Shown here one piece after another: positions 15,834 through 24,382 of a stretch of 42,056 bases of DNA. This DNA comes from Massilia glaciei. GTDB lineage: Bacteria > Pseudomonadota > Gammaproteobacteria > Burkholderiales > Burkholderiaceae_D. The stretch lies in the NCBI RefSeq assembly GCF_003011895.2, contig NZ_PXWF02000246.1, positions 1 to 42,056 of the forward strand. Reading direction: 5' to 3'. The position numbers were made by a program, and so were the translations under genes. Under the pieces are notes generated by a model. That model had not been told where the DNA came from, searched no databases, and saw only the letters and a list, made by a program, of their open reading frames with translations. How positions within the stretch are numbered: position 1 is the first letter of the stretch; each line of letters opens with the position of its first letter.

Positions 15834-17411
15834 TTACGCGCCGCAGCCGTAGGTGCGGATGCGGTCGTACGCAGCCCTCGCCTGGACCAGGCCAAAGCCA
15901 TACTTGACGTCGCGTCCGACGGTGCCCAGGTCTTGTGCCGACCTGGTCAGCGAAGTGCGGATCTGCGAGCCGGTGCAGGTCGGGAAGTAGCTCCATACCA
16001 GTGCCGCAACAGCGGACACGTGCGGGGTTGCCATCGAGGTGCCGTCCAAATAGCCGTAGCTGGTCCGCTTGACCGTGACGGTCGCGCCCAGGCCCAGTTG
16101 GCCCCGCATTGCCGCGCCTTCGGTGTCGCTTGCCGTGACCGAAGGAATGGACGCGATGGTGGTGCCCATGGTGCCGCCGAAGCCGCCTGCCACGTTGTTG
16201 TAGATCACCGCGCCAACGCCGCCGCTGTTCTGGCAGTTCATGACCTTCGTGGCGAAGTCGACCGTGCCGCGCGCAATCAGGCAGACCTTGCCCGACACGG
16301 TGCTGCTGGTGCGGTCGCCCAGGCCGAAATCGGCCAGTGTGCCCGTCGCAACCTTGTTTGGCGCGCCGGTGATGGCGCCCGGCTTGTAGGTCGTGGTGGA
16401 AACCTTGAGCTCCGACGCCGAACCGGTGTTCGTCGGCACGGTCGACAGCACGGCCACGCCGGGACCGGCGATTTCGACCTGGCTGTTGTACTGTGAAAAC
16501 GTGGCCCACTGCTTGAACTCGTCGATCGCGGCGACCATCATGACGCTGCTGTAGCCGGCCGGGTAGGACACGACGGTATTGCCGTCGTTGCCTGCCGCGG
16601 CGATGTTCAGGATGCCTTTCGACTGCAGGCTGGCGAAGGTGTTCGACTCCGTGGTGCTCGACGATGTGCCGCCCAGCGACATCGAAATCACGTTGGCGCC
16701 GGCTGCGGCGCACTGGTTGGCGGCCGACGCCAGGGTCGACGAGTAAGCCCAGCCATTGGCGCCGAATACCTTGACGATGTGCAGCTTGAGGCGCTTGTTG
16801 CTGTTCACGCCGACCACGCCCACGCCGCTGGCGTTGACCGCGGCGATGGTGCCGGCCACGTGGGTGCCGTGCTTGTTCTCGTCGGTGTACCAGTTGCCGG
16901 TGCCCGAATCGTACTGGCCGGTCATGTTGATGCTGTTGCCGACCAGGTCTTCATGGGCGCGGTCGATGCCGGAGTCGATGATGCAGACCTTGCGGTTGCC
17001 GACGTAGGTGTCGGGCAGCAGGTCGGACTGGGTTTGCTTGATGCCATATGGGACCAGCTGGCCCAGTGCGTAAGGGCTGCCGGTGGAGGCCGAAGTCAGC
17101 GCGAACGGGCGGCGGACAAGGTCTTCCTCGACGTATTCGACGTTCGGGTTGTTCTGCAGGCCCTTGAGGGCGGTGAGCGGTACTTCGATTGCCATCGCGT
17201 CCATGCCGAAGATCTCGTGCTTGACGTTGCCCCTGGCGGCAGCGATCGCCGACTTGATGTTGGCGCCATGACCCGGCTTGAATTTGACGATGACGCGGGT
17301 GCTATCTGGCGCGGCGGCCGATGCGACACCCATGACGCTACCCATTGCCACTGCGGCCACGACCAACTTGACGGCGGCTGCGATTACGGTCCTGCCAGGC
17401 TTGTTCTGCAT
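15834..17411 (-). CDS. secreted S8 family serine peptidase (subtilase)
   Basis: 525 residues, start ATG at 17411 with GGAG upstream. A signal peptide covers residues 1 to about 33 (ending VASAAA). An inhibitor I9-like propeptide follows at about 38-100 (STRVIVKFKPGHG, VEYVEED). The catalytic triad is D146 (CIIDSGID), H181 (HGTHVAGTIAA) and S459 (DGTSMATPHVSA), with the oxyanion Asn 275 in AAAGNDG. A protease-associated (PA) insertion lies between the oxyanion Asn and the Ser (about 345-440, with VCLIARGTVDFATKVMNCQN). The protein ends soon after the catalytic domain with YGCGA and no autotransporter or sorting domain. It is an extracellular or periplasmic general protease with its own terminator. 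Confidence 0.93.
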   Translation of the reverse strand: MQNKPGRTVIAAAVKLVVAAVAMGSVMGVASAAAPDSTRVIVKFKPGHGANIKSAIAAARGNVKHEIFGMDAMAIEVPLTALKGLQNNPNVEYVEEDLVRRPFALTSASTGSPYALGQLVPYGIKQTQSDLLPDTYVGNRKVCIIDSGIDRAHEDLVGNSINMTGQYDSGTGNWYTDENKHGTHVAGTIAAVNASGVGVVGVNSNKRLKLHIVKVFGANGWAYSSTLASAANQCAAAGANVISMSLGGTSSSTTESNTFASLQSKGILNIAAAGNDGNTVVSYPAGYSSVMMVAAIDEFKQWATFSQYNSQVEIAGPGVAVLSTVPTNTGSASELKVSTTTYKPGAITGAPNKVATGTLADFGLGDRTSSTVSGKVCLIARGTVDFATKVMNCQNSGGVGAVIYNNVAGGFGGTMGTTIASIPSVTASDTEGAAMRGQLGLGATVTVKRTSYGYLDGTSMATPHVSAVAALVWSYFPTCTGSQIRTSLTRSAQDLGTVGRDVKYGFGLVQARAAYDRIRTYGCGA

Positions 17412-17746
17412 TGTTGTTCTCCGAGAATTTAGGTTTCTGTCGCCGCAAGCTCTGTCGGCTTGCGTGCACTCTGCAGCACCGGATAGGCCTGCAGCGGGAG
17501 ACAATGTATTCGCTTATTTCGTGTCATCAATCAACTTTCAATGTTGCGCAGCAGCATTTGTTGTTTTGCCTGAAAAGCATCGAAATTTGTCGTCAAGTCA
17601 GCTGAAAGCGTGAGATTTGGTGATATTATTCCGGTCCGCGATAAAAAAGTTGTCTATGTAACTACATTAAGTTGCCGCGTAGCACTGTTCGGCAGGCGAA
17701 AAAAAAGGCCGCCGAAGCGCCCCTTTTCCCGCGCCACCGGCCACCT
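17412..17746. other. intergenic stretch: subtilase promoter region and downstream terminator
   Basis: No gene seen. It should contain the promoter of the subtilase gene (minus strand) and contains the terminator-like hairpin at 17698-17727 behind the carbonic anhydrase gene. The central part is AT-rich compared with its neighbours. Confidence 0.5.
17698..17727 (-). terminator. probable terminator behind the narK1-to-carbonic anhydrase operon
   Basis: Imperfect hairpin GGCCGC-CGAA-GCGCCCC preceded on the plus strand by A8 (T run on the minus strand). The CGAA loop and layout match the perfect terminator at 15789-15815. Confidence 0.55.
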
Positions 17747-18427
17747 TCACGCGGCCGCGACGGGCTCCGGCCGCACCGGACCGCCAGGGCTGATCGGGCA
17801 CACGATCGGCAAAAAGCGCTGCTGGCACGCGGAGTAAGCCATCAGCGCGCCGGTGTCGATGTCGAAGTACCAGCCGTGCAACACCAGCTTGCCCTCGTCG
17901 ACGCGCCGTTTAAGCCACGGATAGGTCAGCAGGTTGTCTAGCGACTGCAAGATGCTGGCCTGTTCGCAGGCGGTGTGCCGCTCCTCCGAGCTTTTATGCG
18001 CCAGCTCGCGCAACACCCGCTCGCGCACCGGCGCGGCGATGCGCATCCAGCGCTCGACGAAGTCGGTCTCGCGCGTCTCCTGCTGCGGCGCCAGCAAGGC
18101 GCGGATGCCGCCACAATGCGCGTGGCCGAGCACGATGACGCGCGCCACCTCAAGGTTGCAGATCGCAAATTCGATGGCCGAACTGACGCCCGGCGGCGCG
18201 TCGGGCGTGCAAGGCGGCACCAGGTTGGCGATATTGCGCACCACAAACATGTCGCCCGGGTCGCTGCCAGTCAGCAGCGCCGGGTCGACGCGCGAATCGC
18301 AGCAGCCGATCAGCAAGGTGGTCGGGCGCTGGCCGGCGCGCAGCGCGTCCCACAGCGTATGGTCCTCGGAAAAATACTGCTGCTGGAAGCGGCTGAAGCC
18401 GCGCACGAATTTTTCGATGTCTTCCAT
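17747..18427 (-). CDS. beta-class carbonic anhydrase
   Basis: 226 residues, start ATG at 18427 with AAGGGA upstream. It interconverts CO2 and bicarbonate in the cytoplasm. The zinc ligands are visible: C43 and D44 in GCCDSRVDP, H102 and C105 in GHAHCGG. The block VVRNIANLVPP is typical of the beta class. Its start lies only 12 bp after the stop of the Crp/Fnr gene, and a terminator-like hairpin follows. It is therefore probably the last gene of the narK1-narK2-hemN-crp transcript, an unusual tail for such an operon. Confidence 0.92.
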   Translation of the reverse strand: MEDIEKFVRGFSRFQQQYFSEDHTLWDALRAGQRPTTLLIGCCDSRVDPALLTGSDPGDMFVVRNIANLVPPCTPDAPPGVSSAIEFAICNLEVARVIVLGHAHCGGIRALLAPQQETRETDFVERWMRIAAPVRERVLRELAHKSSEERHTACEQASILQSLDNLLTYPWLKRRVDEGKLVLHGWYFDIDTGALMAYSACQQRFLPIVCPISPGGPVRPEPVAAA

Positions 18428-18439
18428 GGATCGTCCCTT

Positions 18440-19120
18440 TTAACCCGCGTAGCTTCGCAACGCGTCGATCGAGAGCAATTTCACCTGCCTGCCGTGCATT
18501 TCGACCAGGCCGTGGGCGCCGAGCTCGGACAGGATGCGCGAGAAATGCTCGGGCGTCAGATTCAGGCGCGACGCCACCACGGCCTTGCTGACGGTCAGCA
18601 CCACCTGCTGGCCGTCGGCCGCGTCCTCGCCCTGCAGCAGGTAGCCGATCACGCGCTGGGTCCCCGAGCGCAGCGCATACGACTCCATGTCGCAGATCAG
18701 GCCGTGCATGCGCCGGCTCAGGCCGGCGAGCATCTTGCGCGCGAAGCCCGGCACTTGCTCGATGCCTTCAAACACCACCTCGCGCGTCACGTGCAACAGC
18801 AGCGTGTCGGCCAGCGCCGTGGCCGAGACGATGTACGGTTTTTCCATGAACATCAAAGCCTCGCCGAAACTGTGCCCGGGTCCGATCAGTTCGATGATTT
18901 TTTCCGCGCCGCTGGCGCTGGTCGCGGCCAGCTTGACTTGGCCGAAGATGACGAGGTGGAATCCAAGGCAGGGGTCGCCGCGCCGGAAGATCAGCTCGCC
19001 CTTCTCGACGTGGCGCTCGGTGGTGCCGGCGGCGATCGCCGCCAGTTCGGACGGCGACATCGCCGCGAACAGGGCCATGCGTGACAGGAAGGTCGCGGGG
19101 GAGAACCGGGGCTTGTCCAT
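18440..19120 (-). CDS. Crp/Fnr family regulator, DNR-like
   Basis: 226 residues. The start is the ATG at 19120 (MDKPRFSPATFLSRM), eight bases after the hemN stop; a much longer open frame upstream is only the shadow of hemN. Residues about 15-130 form the cyclic-nucleotide-binding-type sensor domain (GELIFRRGDPCLGFHLVIFG). The C-terminal winged helix has the recognition helix LNLTPEHFSRILSEL. Its E-xx-S-R pattern is that used by FNR/DNR proteins to read TTGAT half-sites. The N-terminal cysteine cluster of FNR is absent, so an oxygen-labile Fe-S switch is unlikely and an NO-responsive (DNR type) or other role fits better. A matching box is found at 34932-34945. Confidence 0.88.
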   Translation of the reverse strand: MDKPRFSPATFLSRMALFAAMSPSELAAIAAGTTERHVEKGELIFRRGDPCLGFHLVIFGQVKLAATSASGAEKIIELIGPGHSFGEALMFMEKPYIVSATALADTLLLHVTREVVFEGIEQVPGFARKMLAGLSRRMHGLICDMESYALRSGTQRVIGYLLQGEDAADGQQVVLTVSKAVVASRLNLTPEHFSRILSELGAHGLVEMHGRQVKLLSIDALRSYAG

Positions 19121-19128
19121 GGCCGCGC

Positions 19129-20565
19129 TCAGATGGTGCGCGAAAAGCGCAGCGGCTGCGACTGCGTTTGGGCCGCGGCCGGATCGGCGGGCGTGCCGAG
19201 GTAGCGGTCGAACACCATGCACACGTTGCGGATCAAAAGCCGGCCCCGTGGCGTGACCTCGAGCGCGTGTTCGCCGATGGTGACCAAGCCGTCGCGCTCG
19301 AGCGTGCGCAGCTTTTCCAGCTCGGGCGCGAAGTAGGCGACAAAGCTGCCACCCCCGGGCAGCGCCAGGCTCGCGTAGGGCAAGGTGAAGTTGCACATCA
19401 ACTGGCCGATCAGCGCGCGCCGCAGCAGGTCGTCCTCGTCCAGCACAACGCCGCGCGCGACCGGCAGCTCGTCCCGGTCGAGCCGCGCGTACCAGGCCGT
19501 CAGGTTTTTCTCGTTCTGGCTGTAGGTGCCGCCGACGGCGCTGATGGCCGACACGCCCAGCGCCACCATCTCGGCCTCGGCATGGGTCGAATAACCCTGG
19601 AAATTGCGCTGCAGCCGGCCCTGGCGCTGGGCCAGGGCGAGGTCGTCGCCGGGCTTGGCGAAATGGTCCATGCCGATGTACACATAGCCGGCCGCGCACA
19701 GGCGCTCGATGCACAGGCCCAGCATCGCCAGCTTGACCTCGGGCGCGGGCAGGTCGGCGTCGGCGATCAAGCGCTGCGACTTGAACAGGTTCGGCATGTG
19801 CGCGTAGTTGTAGACGGCGATGCGGTCCGGGTCGGCCGCGATCACCTTCTCGAGCGTGCTCGCGATGGTCGCCAGCGTCTGCTTCGGCAGCCCGTAGATG
19901 AGGTCGATGCTCACCGAATGGAAGCCGTTGGCGCGCGCCGCCTTGATCAAATCGGTCGTCATCGCCTCGGGCTGGATGCGGTTGACGGCGCGCTGGACCT
20001 CGTGGTCGAAGTCCTGCACGCCCAGGCTCAGGCGGTTGAAGCCCTGCCGGCGCAGCACCGCCACCCGCTTCGGGCTCACGGTACGCGGGTCGACCTCGAT
20101 CGAATACTCGCCCTCGCCATCGGGGGCGAAATCGAACCACCGGCGCAGGCTGGCCAGCAGCTCGTCCATCTGCTCGTCGCTCAGGTAGGTCGGGGTGCCG
20201 CCGCCAAAGTGGAGCTGCGACAGCTTGTTGCGGCCTTCAAACAGGCGCCCCTGTATCGCGATCTCGCGCTGCAGGTAGCCCAGATACTTGACCGCCTTGC
20301 CGTGGTCATTGGTGATCAGCTTGTTGCAGGCGCAGTAGTAGCACAGCGACTCGCAAAACGGGATGTGCACGTACAGCGACAGCGCGCGCGCGGCCGTGCC
20401 GCCCGCGCAGGCCGAGGCCGCGGCGCGGTAGTCGGCCGCGCCAAAGCCGGGCACGAAGCGGTCGGCCGTCGGATACGAGGTGTAGCGCGGTCCCATCCGG
20501 TTCAAACGGGCGATCAGTTCGGCGTCGAACTCGACTGCGGGGTGGATGGCGTCTGGGTTCATCAT
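19129..20565 (-). CDS. hemN: oxygen-independent coproporphyrinogen III dehydrogenase HemN
   Basis: 478 residues, starting 10 bp after narK2 with TGGAG upstream. It is a radical SAM enzyme that decarboxylates two propionates of coproporphyrinogen III to give protoporphyrinogen IX without oxygen, in the cytoplasm. The cluster motif is C71-x3-C75-x2-C78 followed by C80 (HIPFCESLCYYCAC), the exact HemN form. Preceding blocks include RYTSYPTADRF, and later GGGTPTYLS, EVDPRTV and LSLGVQDFD. The C-terminal HemN domain is present and full length for the family. Its position in the nitrate-transport operon fits the need for heme under low oxygen. Confidence 0.95.
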   Translation of the reverse strand: MMNPDAIHPAVEFDAELIARLNRMGPRYTSYPTADRFVPGFGAADYRAAASACAGGTAARALSLYVHIPFCESLCYYCACNKLITNDHGKAVKYLGYLQREIAIQGRLFEGRNKLSQLHFGGGTPTYLSDEQMDELLASLRRWFDFAPDGEGEYSIEVDPRTVSPKRVAVLRRQGFNRLSLGVQDFDHEVQRAVNRIQPEAMTTDLIKAARANGFHSVSIDLIYGLPKQTLATIASTLEKVIAADPDRIAVYNYAHMPNLFKSQRLIADADLPAPEVKLAMLGLCIERLCAAGYVYIGMDHFAKPGDDLALAQRQGRLQRNFQGYSTHAEAEMVALGVSAISAVGGTYSQNEKNLTAWYARLDRDELPVARGVVLDEDDLLRRALIGQLMCNFTLPYASLALPGGGSFVAYFAPELEKLRTLERDGLVTIGEHALEVTPRGRLLIRNVCMVFDRYLGTPADPAAAQTQSQPLRFSRTI

Positions 20566-20575
20566 CGGCTCCAGG

Positions 20576-21961
20576 TCAGCAAGGCATGGCGGCGTTGCGC
20601 CGCGCGTAGCACCACCAGGTCACCGCGATGCACGAGGCGTAAAAGGCGATGAAGCACCACAGGGCCGCATCGGGGCCGCCGGTCAGCGCGATCGAGGTGC
20701 CATAGCTTTTTGGGATGAAGAAGGCGCCGTAGGCGGCCACGGCGGAGGTGAAACCGAGCACCGCCGCGCCCTCCTTGTTGGCGTCGACGATCGCCTGGTC
20801 CTGCGCCGCGCGGTTCTGCCCGGCCGCCGCGCGCTGGCGCTCCGTCATGAAGATCACGGGGATCATGCGGAAGGTCGAGGCGTTGCCGACGCCGGTGCCG
20901 GCGAACAGCAGCATGAACATCCAGAAGAAGCCGCTGAAGTTGCCCGCCGCGCCAGCCTGCGGCAGGAAGTTGAGCACGCCGATGACGGCGCCGATCATCA
21001 CCACGAAGGTCCACAGGGTCACGCGGGCGCCGCCGAGCTTGTCGGCCATGAAGCCGCCCGCCACGCGCGCGAGCGCGCCCACGAGCGGTCCGAGGAAGGC
21101 GTATTCAAGCGGGTTGACCTCCGGGAACTGGGTCTTGATCAGCAGCGGAAAGCCGGCCGAGTAACCGATGAAGGAACCGAAGGTGCCCGTGTAAAGCCAG
21201 CACATGAGCCAATTGTGCTTGCGTTTGAAGATGATCGCCTGCTCAGAGAACGAGGCCTTGGCCGAGGCCAGGTCGTTCATGCCGAACCACGCCATCAGGG
21301 TGGTCACGACGATGAACGGCACCCAGATAAAGCCCGCGTTCTGCAGCCACATCGACTTGCTGGCGTCGCCCTTGACCCAGGTCTGGGATTCGCCGCCGAG
21401 CGCGCCGAACAGACCGATGGTGATCACCAGCGGCACCACGAACTGCACCACCGACACCCCCAGGTTGCCCAGGCCGGCGTTCATGCCGAGCGCCTGGCCC
21501 TTTTGCGCCTTGGGATAGAAGAAGCTGATGTTGGCCATCGACGAGGCGAAATTGCCGCCGCCGAAACCGCACAGCAGCGCCAGCAGCAGCATGGTCGGGT
21601 AGCCGGTGTTGACGTCCTGCACCGCAAAACCAATGCCGATCGCCGGCACCAGCAGCGAGGCGGTCGACAGCGCGGTCCATTTGCGCCCGCCAAAAATGGG
21701 CACCATGAACGAGTAGAAGATGCGCAGCGTGGCGCCCGACAGGCCCGGCAGCGCGGTCAGCCAGAACAGCTGGTTGGTGCTGTACTTGAAGCCGATGTTG
21801 GGCAGGTTGACCACGACCACGCTCCAGACCATCCACACGGCGAACGCGAGCAGCAGCGCCGGGATCGAGATCCACAGGTTGCGCTGGGCGGTGCCGCGCC
21901 CGGTCTTTTTCCAGAAAGCCGGGGTCTCCGGCTCCCACGTTGTGATTACATATTTGCTCAT
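20576..21961 (-). CDS. narK2: NarK-type nitrate/nitrite transporter (second copy)
   Basis: 461 residues, start ATG at 21961 with AGGAGA upstream, 30 bp after narK1. A major facilitator protein with 12 predicted helices of the NarK/NrtP branch. The first nitrate signature is visible as GFGGGNFASSMANISFFYPK and GQALGMNAGLGNLGVSVVQF. The GG-rich loop GALARVAGGFMADKLGGARV and a second signature region near the end also fit. The N-terminal extension (MSKYVITTWEPETPAFWKKT) is typical of the type II (nitrate/nitrite antiporter) member of narK1K2 pairs. It would import nitrate and export nitrite across the inner membrane. Confidence 0.9.
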   Translation of the reverse strand: MSKYVITTWEPETPAFWKKTGRGTAQRNLWISIPALLLAFAVWMVWSVVVVNLPNIGFKYSTNQLFWLTALPGLSGATLRIFYSFMVPIFGGRKWTALSTASLLVPAIGIGFAVQDVNTGYPTMLLLALLCGFGGGNFASSMANISFFYPKAQKGQALGMNAGLGNLGVSVVQFVVPLVITIGLFGALGGESQTWVKGDASKSMWLQNAGFIWVPFIVVTTLMAWFGMNDLASAKASFSEQAIIFKRKHNWLMCWLYTGTFGSFIGYSAGFPLLIKTQFPEVNPLEYAFLGPLVGALARVAGGFMADKLGGARVTLWTFVVMIGAVIGVLNFLPQAGAAGNFSGFFWMFMLLFAGTGVGNASTFRMIPVIFMTERQRAAAGQNRAAQDQAIVDANKEGAAVLGFTSAVAAYGAFFIPKSYGTSIALTGGPDAALWCFIAFYASCIAVTWWCYARRNAAMPC

Positions 21962-21991
21962 GACAGTCTCCTGGATAATTGTGCGGGAACG

Positions 21992-23254
21992 TTAGGCGAG
22001 AACGGCTTGCAGGACGGGCGCCTTGGCGGCCTGGGCCTGGCCTTGCCCTTTGAACGAGTAGTGCATCCACACCAGCGACACGCAGACGGTGCCGTACAAG
22101 AGCATGAAGGCGGAGGTGCGCACGCCGGTCAGGTCGACCAGGGCGCCGAACATAATCGGCAGCACGAAGCCGCCCAGGCCGCCGGCGAGGCCGACCACGC
22201 CGGAGACGGCGCCGATGTTGTCGGAGAAGTCGTCGGCGATGAACTTGAAGACCGATGCCTTGCCGACCGCCATGGCGACGCCGACGATAAACAGCAGCAC
22301 CGTGAACATCAGCGGGGTCAGGCCGATCTCCAAGCTGGCCGGGCCGTTGACGGTCTGGATGATCATGCTGGTCTGCGGATACGACAGCAGGAAGAAGCAC
22401 ACCCAGCACACCCACATGACCCACCAGGTGACCTTGTAGGCGCCGTATTTGTCGGAGATCCAGCCGCCGAGCGCGCGCAGCACGCCGCCGGGCAGCGAGA
22501 AGCAGGCCGCCAGCAGCGCGGCGAGCCCGATGTTGAAGCCGTATTCGGCCACGTAGTATTTGGTCATCCACAGGGCCAGCGCCACGTAGCCGCCGAACAC
22601 CACCGAGTAGTACTGGCAGTAGCGCCACACGCGCGGGTCCTTGAGGACCTTCATCTGATCGCTGAACGAGACGGCGGCCGGGACCTGGTGCGCCTTGTCG
22701 GTGTACGAGAAGGCCCAGAACAGGATGGCGGTGGCCAGCATGGCAACCGCGTACACCTTGGGCAGCATCTGCCAGCCGAACGAGGCGATGATGGCGGGGG
22801 CAACGAACTTGGTGAGCGCCGAACCGGAGTTGCCGGCGCCAAAAATGCCCATCGCCAAGCCCTTGCGCTCCTTGCCGAACCAGCGTGCCACGTAGGGCGT
22901 GCCGACCGAGAACGAGCCGCCGGCCAGGCCGATGAACAGGCCGAGCACCAGGAAGTGCCAGTAGGCGGTGGCGTAGCCCATCAGCCAGATCGGCGGCACC
23001 GTCGCGAGCATCAGCACGAAGAACACGATGCGCCCGCCGAAGCGGTCGGTCCAGATGCCGAGCGGGACGCGCACGAGCGAACCGGAGAGCACCGGGGTGG
23101 CCGCGAGCAGGCCGAACTCGGTCTCGTTGAGCCCGAGCTGGGTCTTGATCGGGATGCCGAGCACGGCGAAGATCATCCACACCGCGAAGCAGATCGTGAA
23201 TGCGAAAGTACTGCTTCCCAATACCGCAATTTGCTGCTGGGCCTTGCTTGCCAT
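21992..23254 (-). CDS. narK1: NarK-type nitrate transporter (first copy)
   Basis: 420 residues, start ATG at 23254 with GGGGAGA upstream. MFS nitrate/nitrite transporter with the signature GLAGGSFSVGTPYVARWFG then GLAMGIFGAGNSGSALTKF, and a second GVVGLAGGLGGFVLPIMFG region. It has a short N-terminus, as in type I (proton-linked nitrate uptake) members. First gene of the operon narK1-narK2-hemN-crp-carbonic anhydrase. No nitrate reductase genes follow, so they must lie elsewhere or be absent. I found no convincing FNR box in its upstream 250 bp. Confidence 0.9.
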   Translation of the reverse strand: MASKAQQQIAVLGSSTFAFTICFAVWMIFAVLGIPIKTQLGLNETEFGLLAATPVLSGSLVRVPLGIWTDRFGGRIVFFVLMLATVPPIWLMGYATAYWHFLVLGLFIGLAGGSFSVGTPYVARWFGKERKGLAMGIFGAGNSGSALTKFVAPAIIASFGWQMLPKVYAVAMLATAILFWAFSYTDKAHQVPAAVSFSDQMKVLKDPRVWRYCQYYSVVFGGYVALALWMTKYYVAEYGFNIGLAALLAACFSLPGGVLRALGGWISDKYGAYKVTWWVMWVCWVCFFLLSYPQTSMIIQTVNGPASLEIGLTPLMFTVLLFIVGVAMAVGKASVFKFIADDFSDNIGAVSGVVGLAGGLGGFVLPIMFGALVDLTGVRTSAFMLLYGTVCVSLVWMHYSFKGQGQAQAAKAPVLQAVLA

Positions 23255-23513
23255 GTCCGTCTCCCCGACGCTATACCTGATGCGACAAGGTTACGCAGTG
23301 CGGGCGCTGTGAACTATTGGTACTAGGGAGATTTGGGAAAGGCAATCAGGCTAGCGGGATCGGCCGAAGTGACTAGTGGGGCTAGGCCGGATGGATAGGC
23401 TCTCGAATCAAAAATGCCGCTCGGGGCGACGGAAGGATGTCTTCCAAGGCAGGGGGCATTGCAGTTTAGTCGCTGCAGAAATCGTGTCGCGGGATCTTAG
23501 GCAAAGAAAAATT

Positions 23514-24340
23514 AACGTCATCCCCGCAAAAGCGGGGACCCATACGGCACATGCCTATACGCGGAGTTCGAACCTTCAGGCTCGGGAACTGTGCCACCAA
23601 AATTTTTGAAGGCCCATAACTGGATGCTCATTACTGGTCCCCGCTTTCGCGGGGATGACGTTGGTTTTTTCGCGGGTATGCACACTAAGTCCTGATCGAA
23701 AAAATAACCAACGTCATCCCCGCAAAAGCGGGGACCCATACGGCACATGCCTATACGCGGAGTTCGAACCTTCAGGCTCGGGAACTGTGCCGCCAAAATT
23801 TTTGAAGGCCCATAACTGGATGCTCATTACTGGTCCCCGCTTTCGCGGGGATGACGTTGGTTTTTTCGCGGGTATGCACACTAAGTCCTGATCGAAAAAA
23901 TAACCAACGTCATCCCCGCAAAAGCGGGGACCCATACGGCACATGCCTATACGCGGAGTTCGAACCTTCAGGCTCGGGAACTGTGCCGCCAAAATTTTTG
24001 AAGGCCCATAACTGGATGCTCATTACTGGTCCCCGCTTTCGCGGGGATGACGTTGGTTTTTTCGCGGGTATGCACACTAAGTCCTGATCGAAAAAATAAC
24101 CAACGTCATCCCCGCAAAAGCGGGGACCCATACGGCACATGCCTATACGCGGAGTTCGAACCTTCAGGCTCGGGAACTGTGCCGCCAAAATTATTGAAGG
24201 CCCATAACTGGATGCTTATTATGGGGCAAACGCATGCGTTTGCACTTTCGCGGGGATGACGCTGGCTTTTTCGCGGGGATGACGTTGGCTTCATCGCGAG
24301 ATGATGCTGTTTGTTTCGCGGGATGACGTTGGTTTTAGTT
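23514..24340. repeat. tandem array of ~196-bp REP-like (REPIN-type) units
   Basis: Units begin at 23514, 23710, 23906 and 24102, with an exact period of 196 bp. Each unit is bounded by inverted REP-like arms. The left arm is AACGTCATCCCCGC with its own hairpin partner GCGGGG. The right arm reads GCGGGGATGACGTTGG in the opposite direction. Between the arms is an inner inverted pair GGCACA/TGTGCC. A 50-bp linker begins GGTTTTTTCG and ends CGAAAAAATAACC, again inverted. The first three units are nearly identical (one A/G difference seen in the GTGCCACC/GTGCCGCC stretch). The fourth diverges after about 24210 and is followed by several degenerate right arms. The array lies downstream of nsrR and upstream of narK1. 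Confidence 0.9.
24226..24243. repeat. 18-bp perfect palindrome in the decayed repeat unit
   Basis: GCAAACGCATGCGTTTGC is a perfect palindrome that replaces the expected right arm of the fourth repeat unit. Confidence 0.7.
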
Positions 24341-24382
24341 TGTGCAGATACGGTTCTGCGATCTCTGAAGCTTTTTAACGTC

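Larger units (their letters stand above)
23255..24382. other. long intergenic region: narK1 promoter side and REP-like array
   Basis: 1.1 kb without a real gene. The first 250 bp must contain the narK1 promoter. From 23514 to about 24340 it is filled by tandem copies of a structured repeat (separate entry). Several 92-codon open frames repeat with the array and are artefacts of it. Confidence 0.8.

Noticed and set aside
18440-19120. Assignment of the regulator as oxygen-sensing FNR
   Set aside because: The N-terminal cysteine cluster required for the 4Fe-4S switch is missing; a DNR-like role fits better.
20546-23326. A 926-codon open frame on the plus strand opposite narK1, narK2 and the start of hemN
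   Set aside because: It lies antisense to clearly recognised transporters, has His/Arg/Gln/Glu-rich low-complexity translation and no domain. High GC content produces such frames.
23255-23513. FNR/DNR box upstream of narK1
   Set aside because: Only isolated half-sites (such as GAATCAA or CTGAT) were found; no pair with the correct spacing.
23518-24188. Three nearly identical 92-codon open frames
   Set aside because: They repeat exactly with the 196-bp unit and include the hairpin arms. They are products of the repeat, not genes.
23514-24340. CRISPR array
   Set aside because: The repeated unit is 196 bp with internal inverted arms and without short regular repeats separated by unique spacers; no cas genes are nearby.
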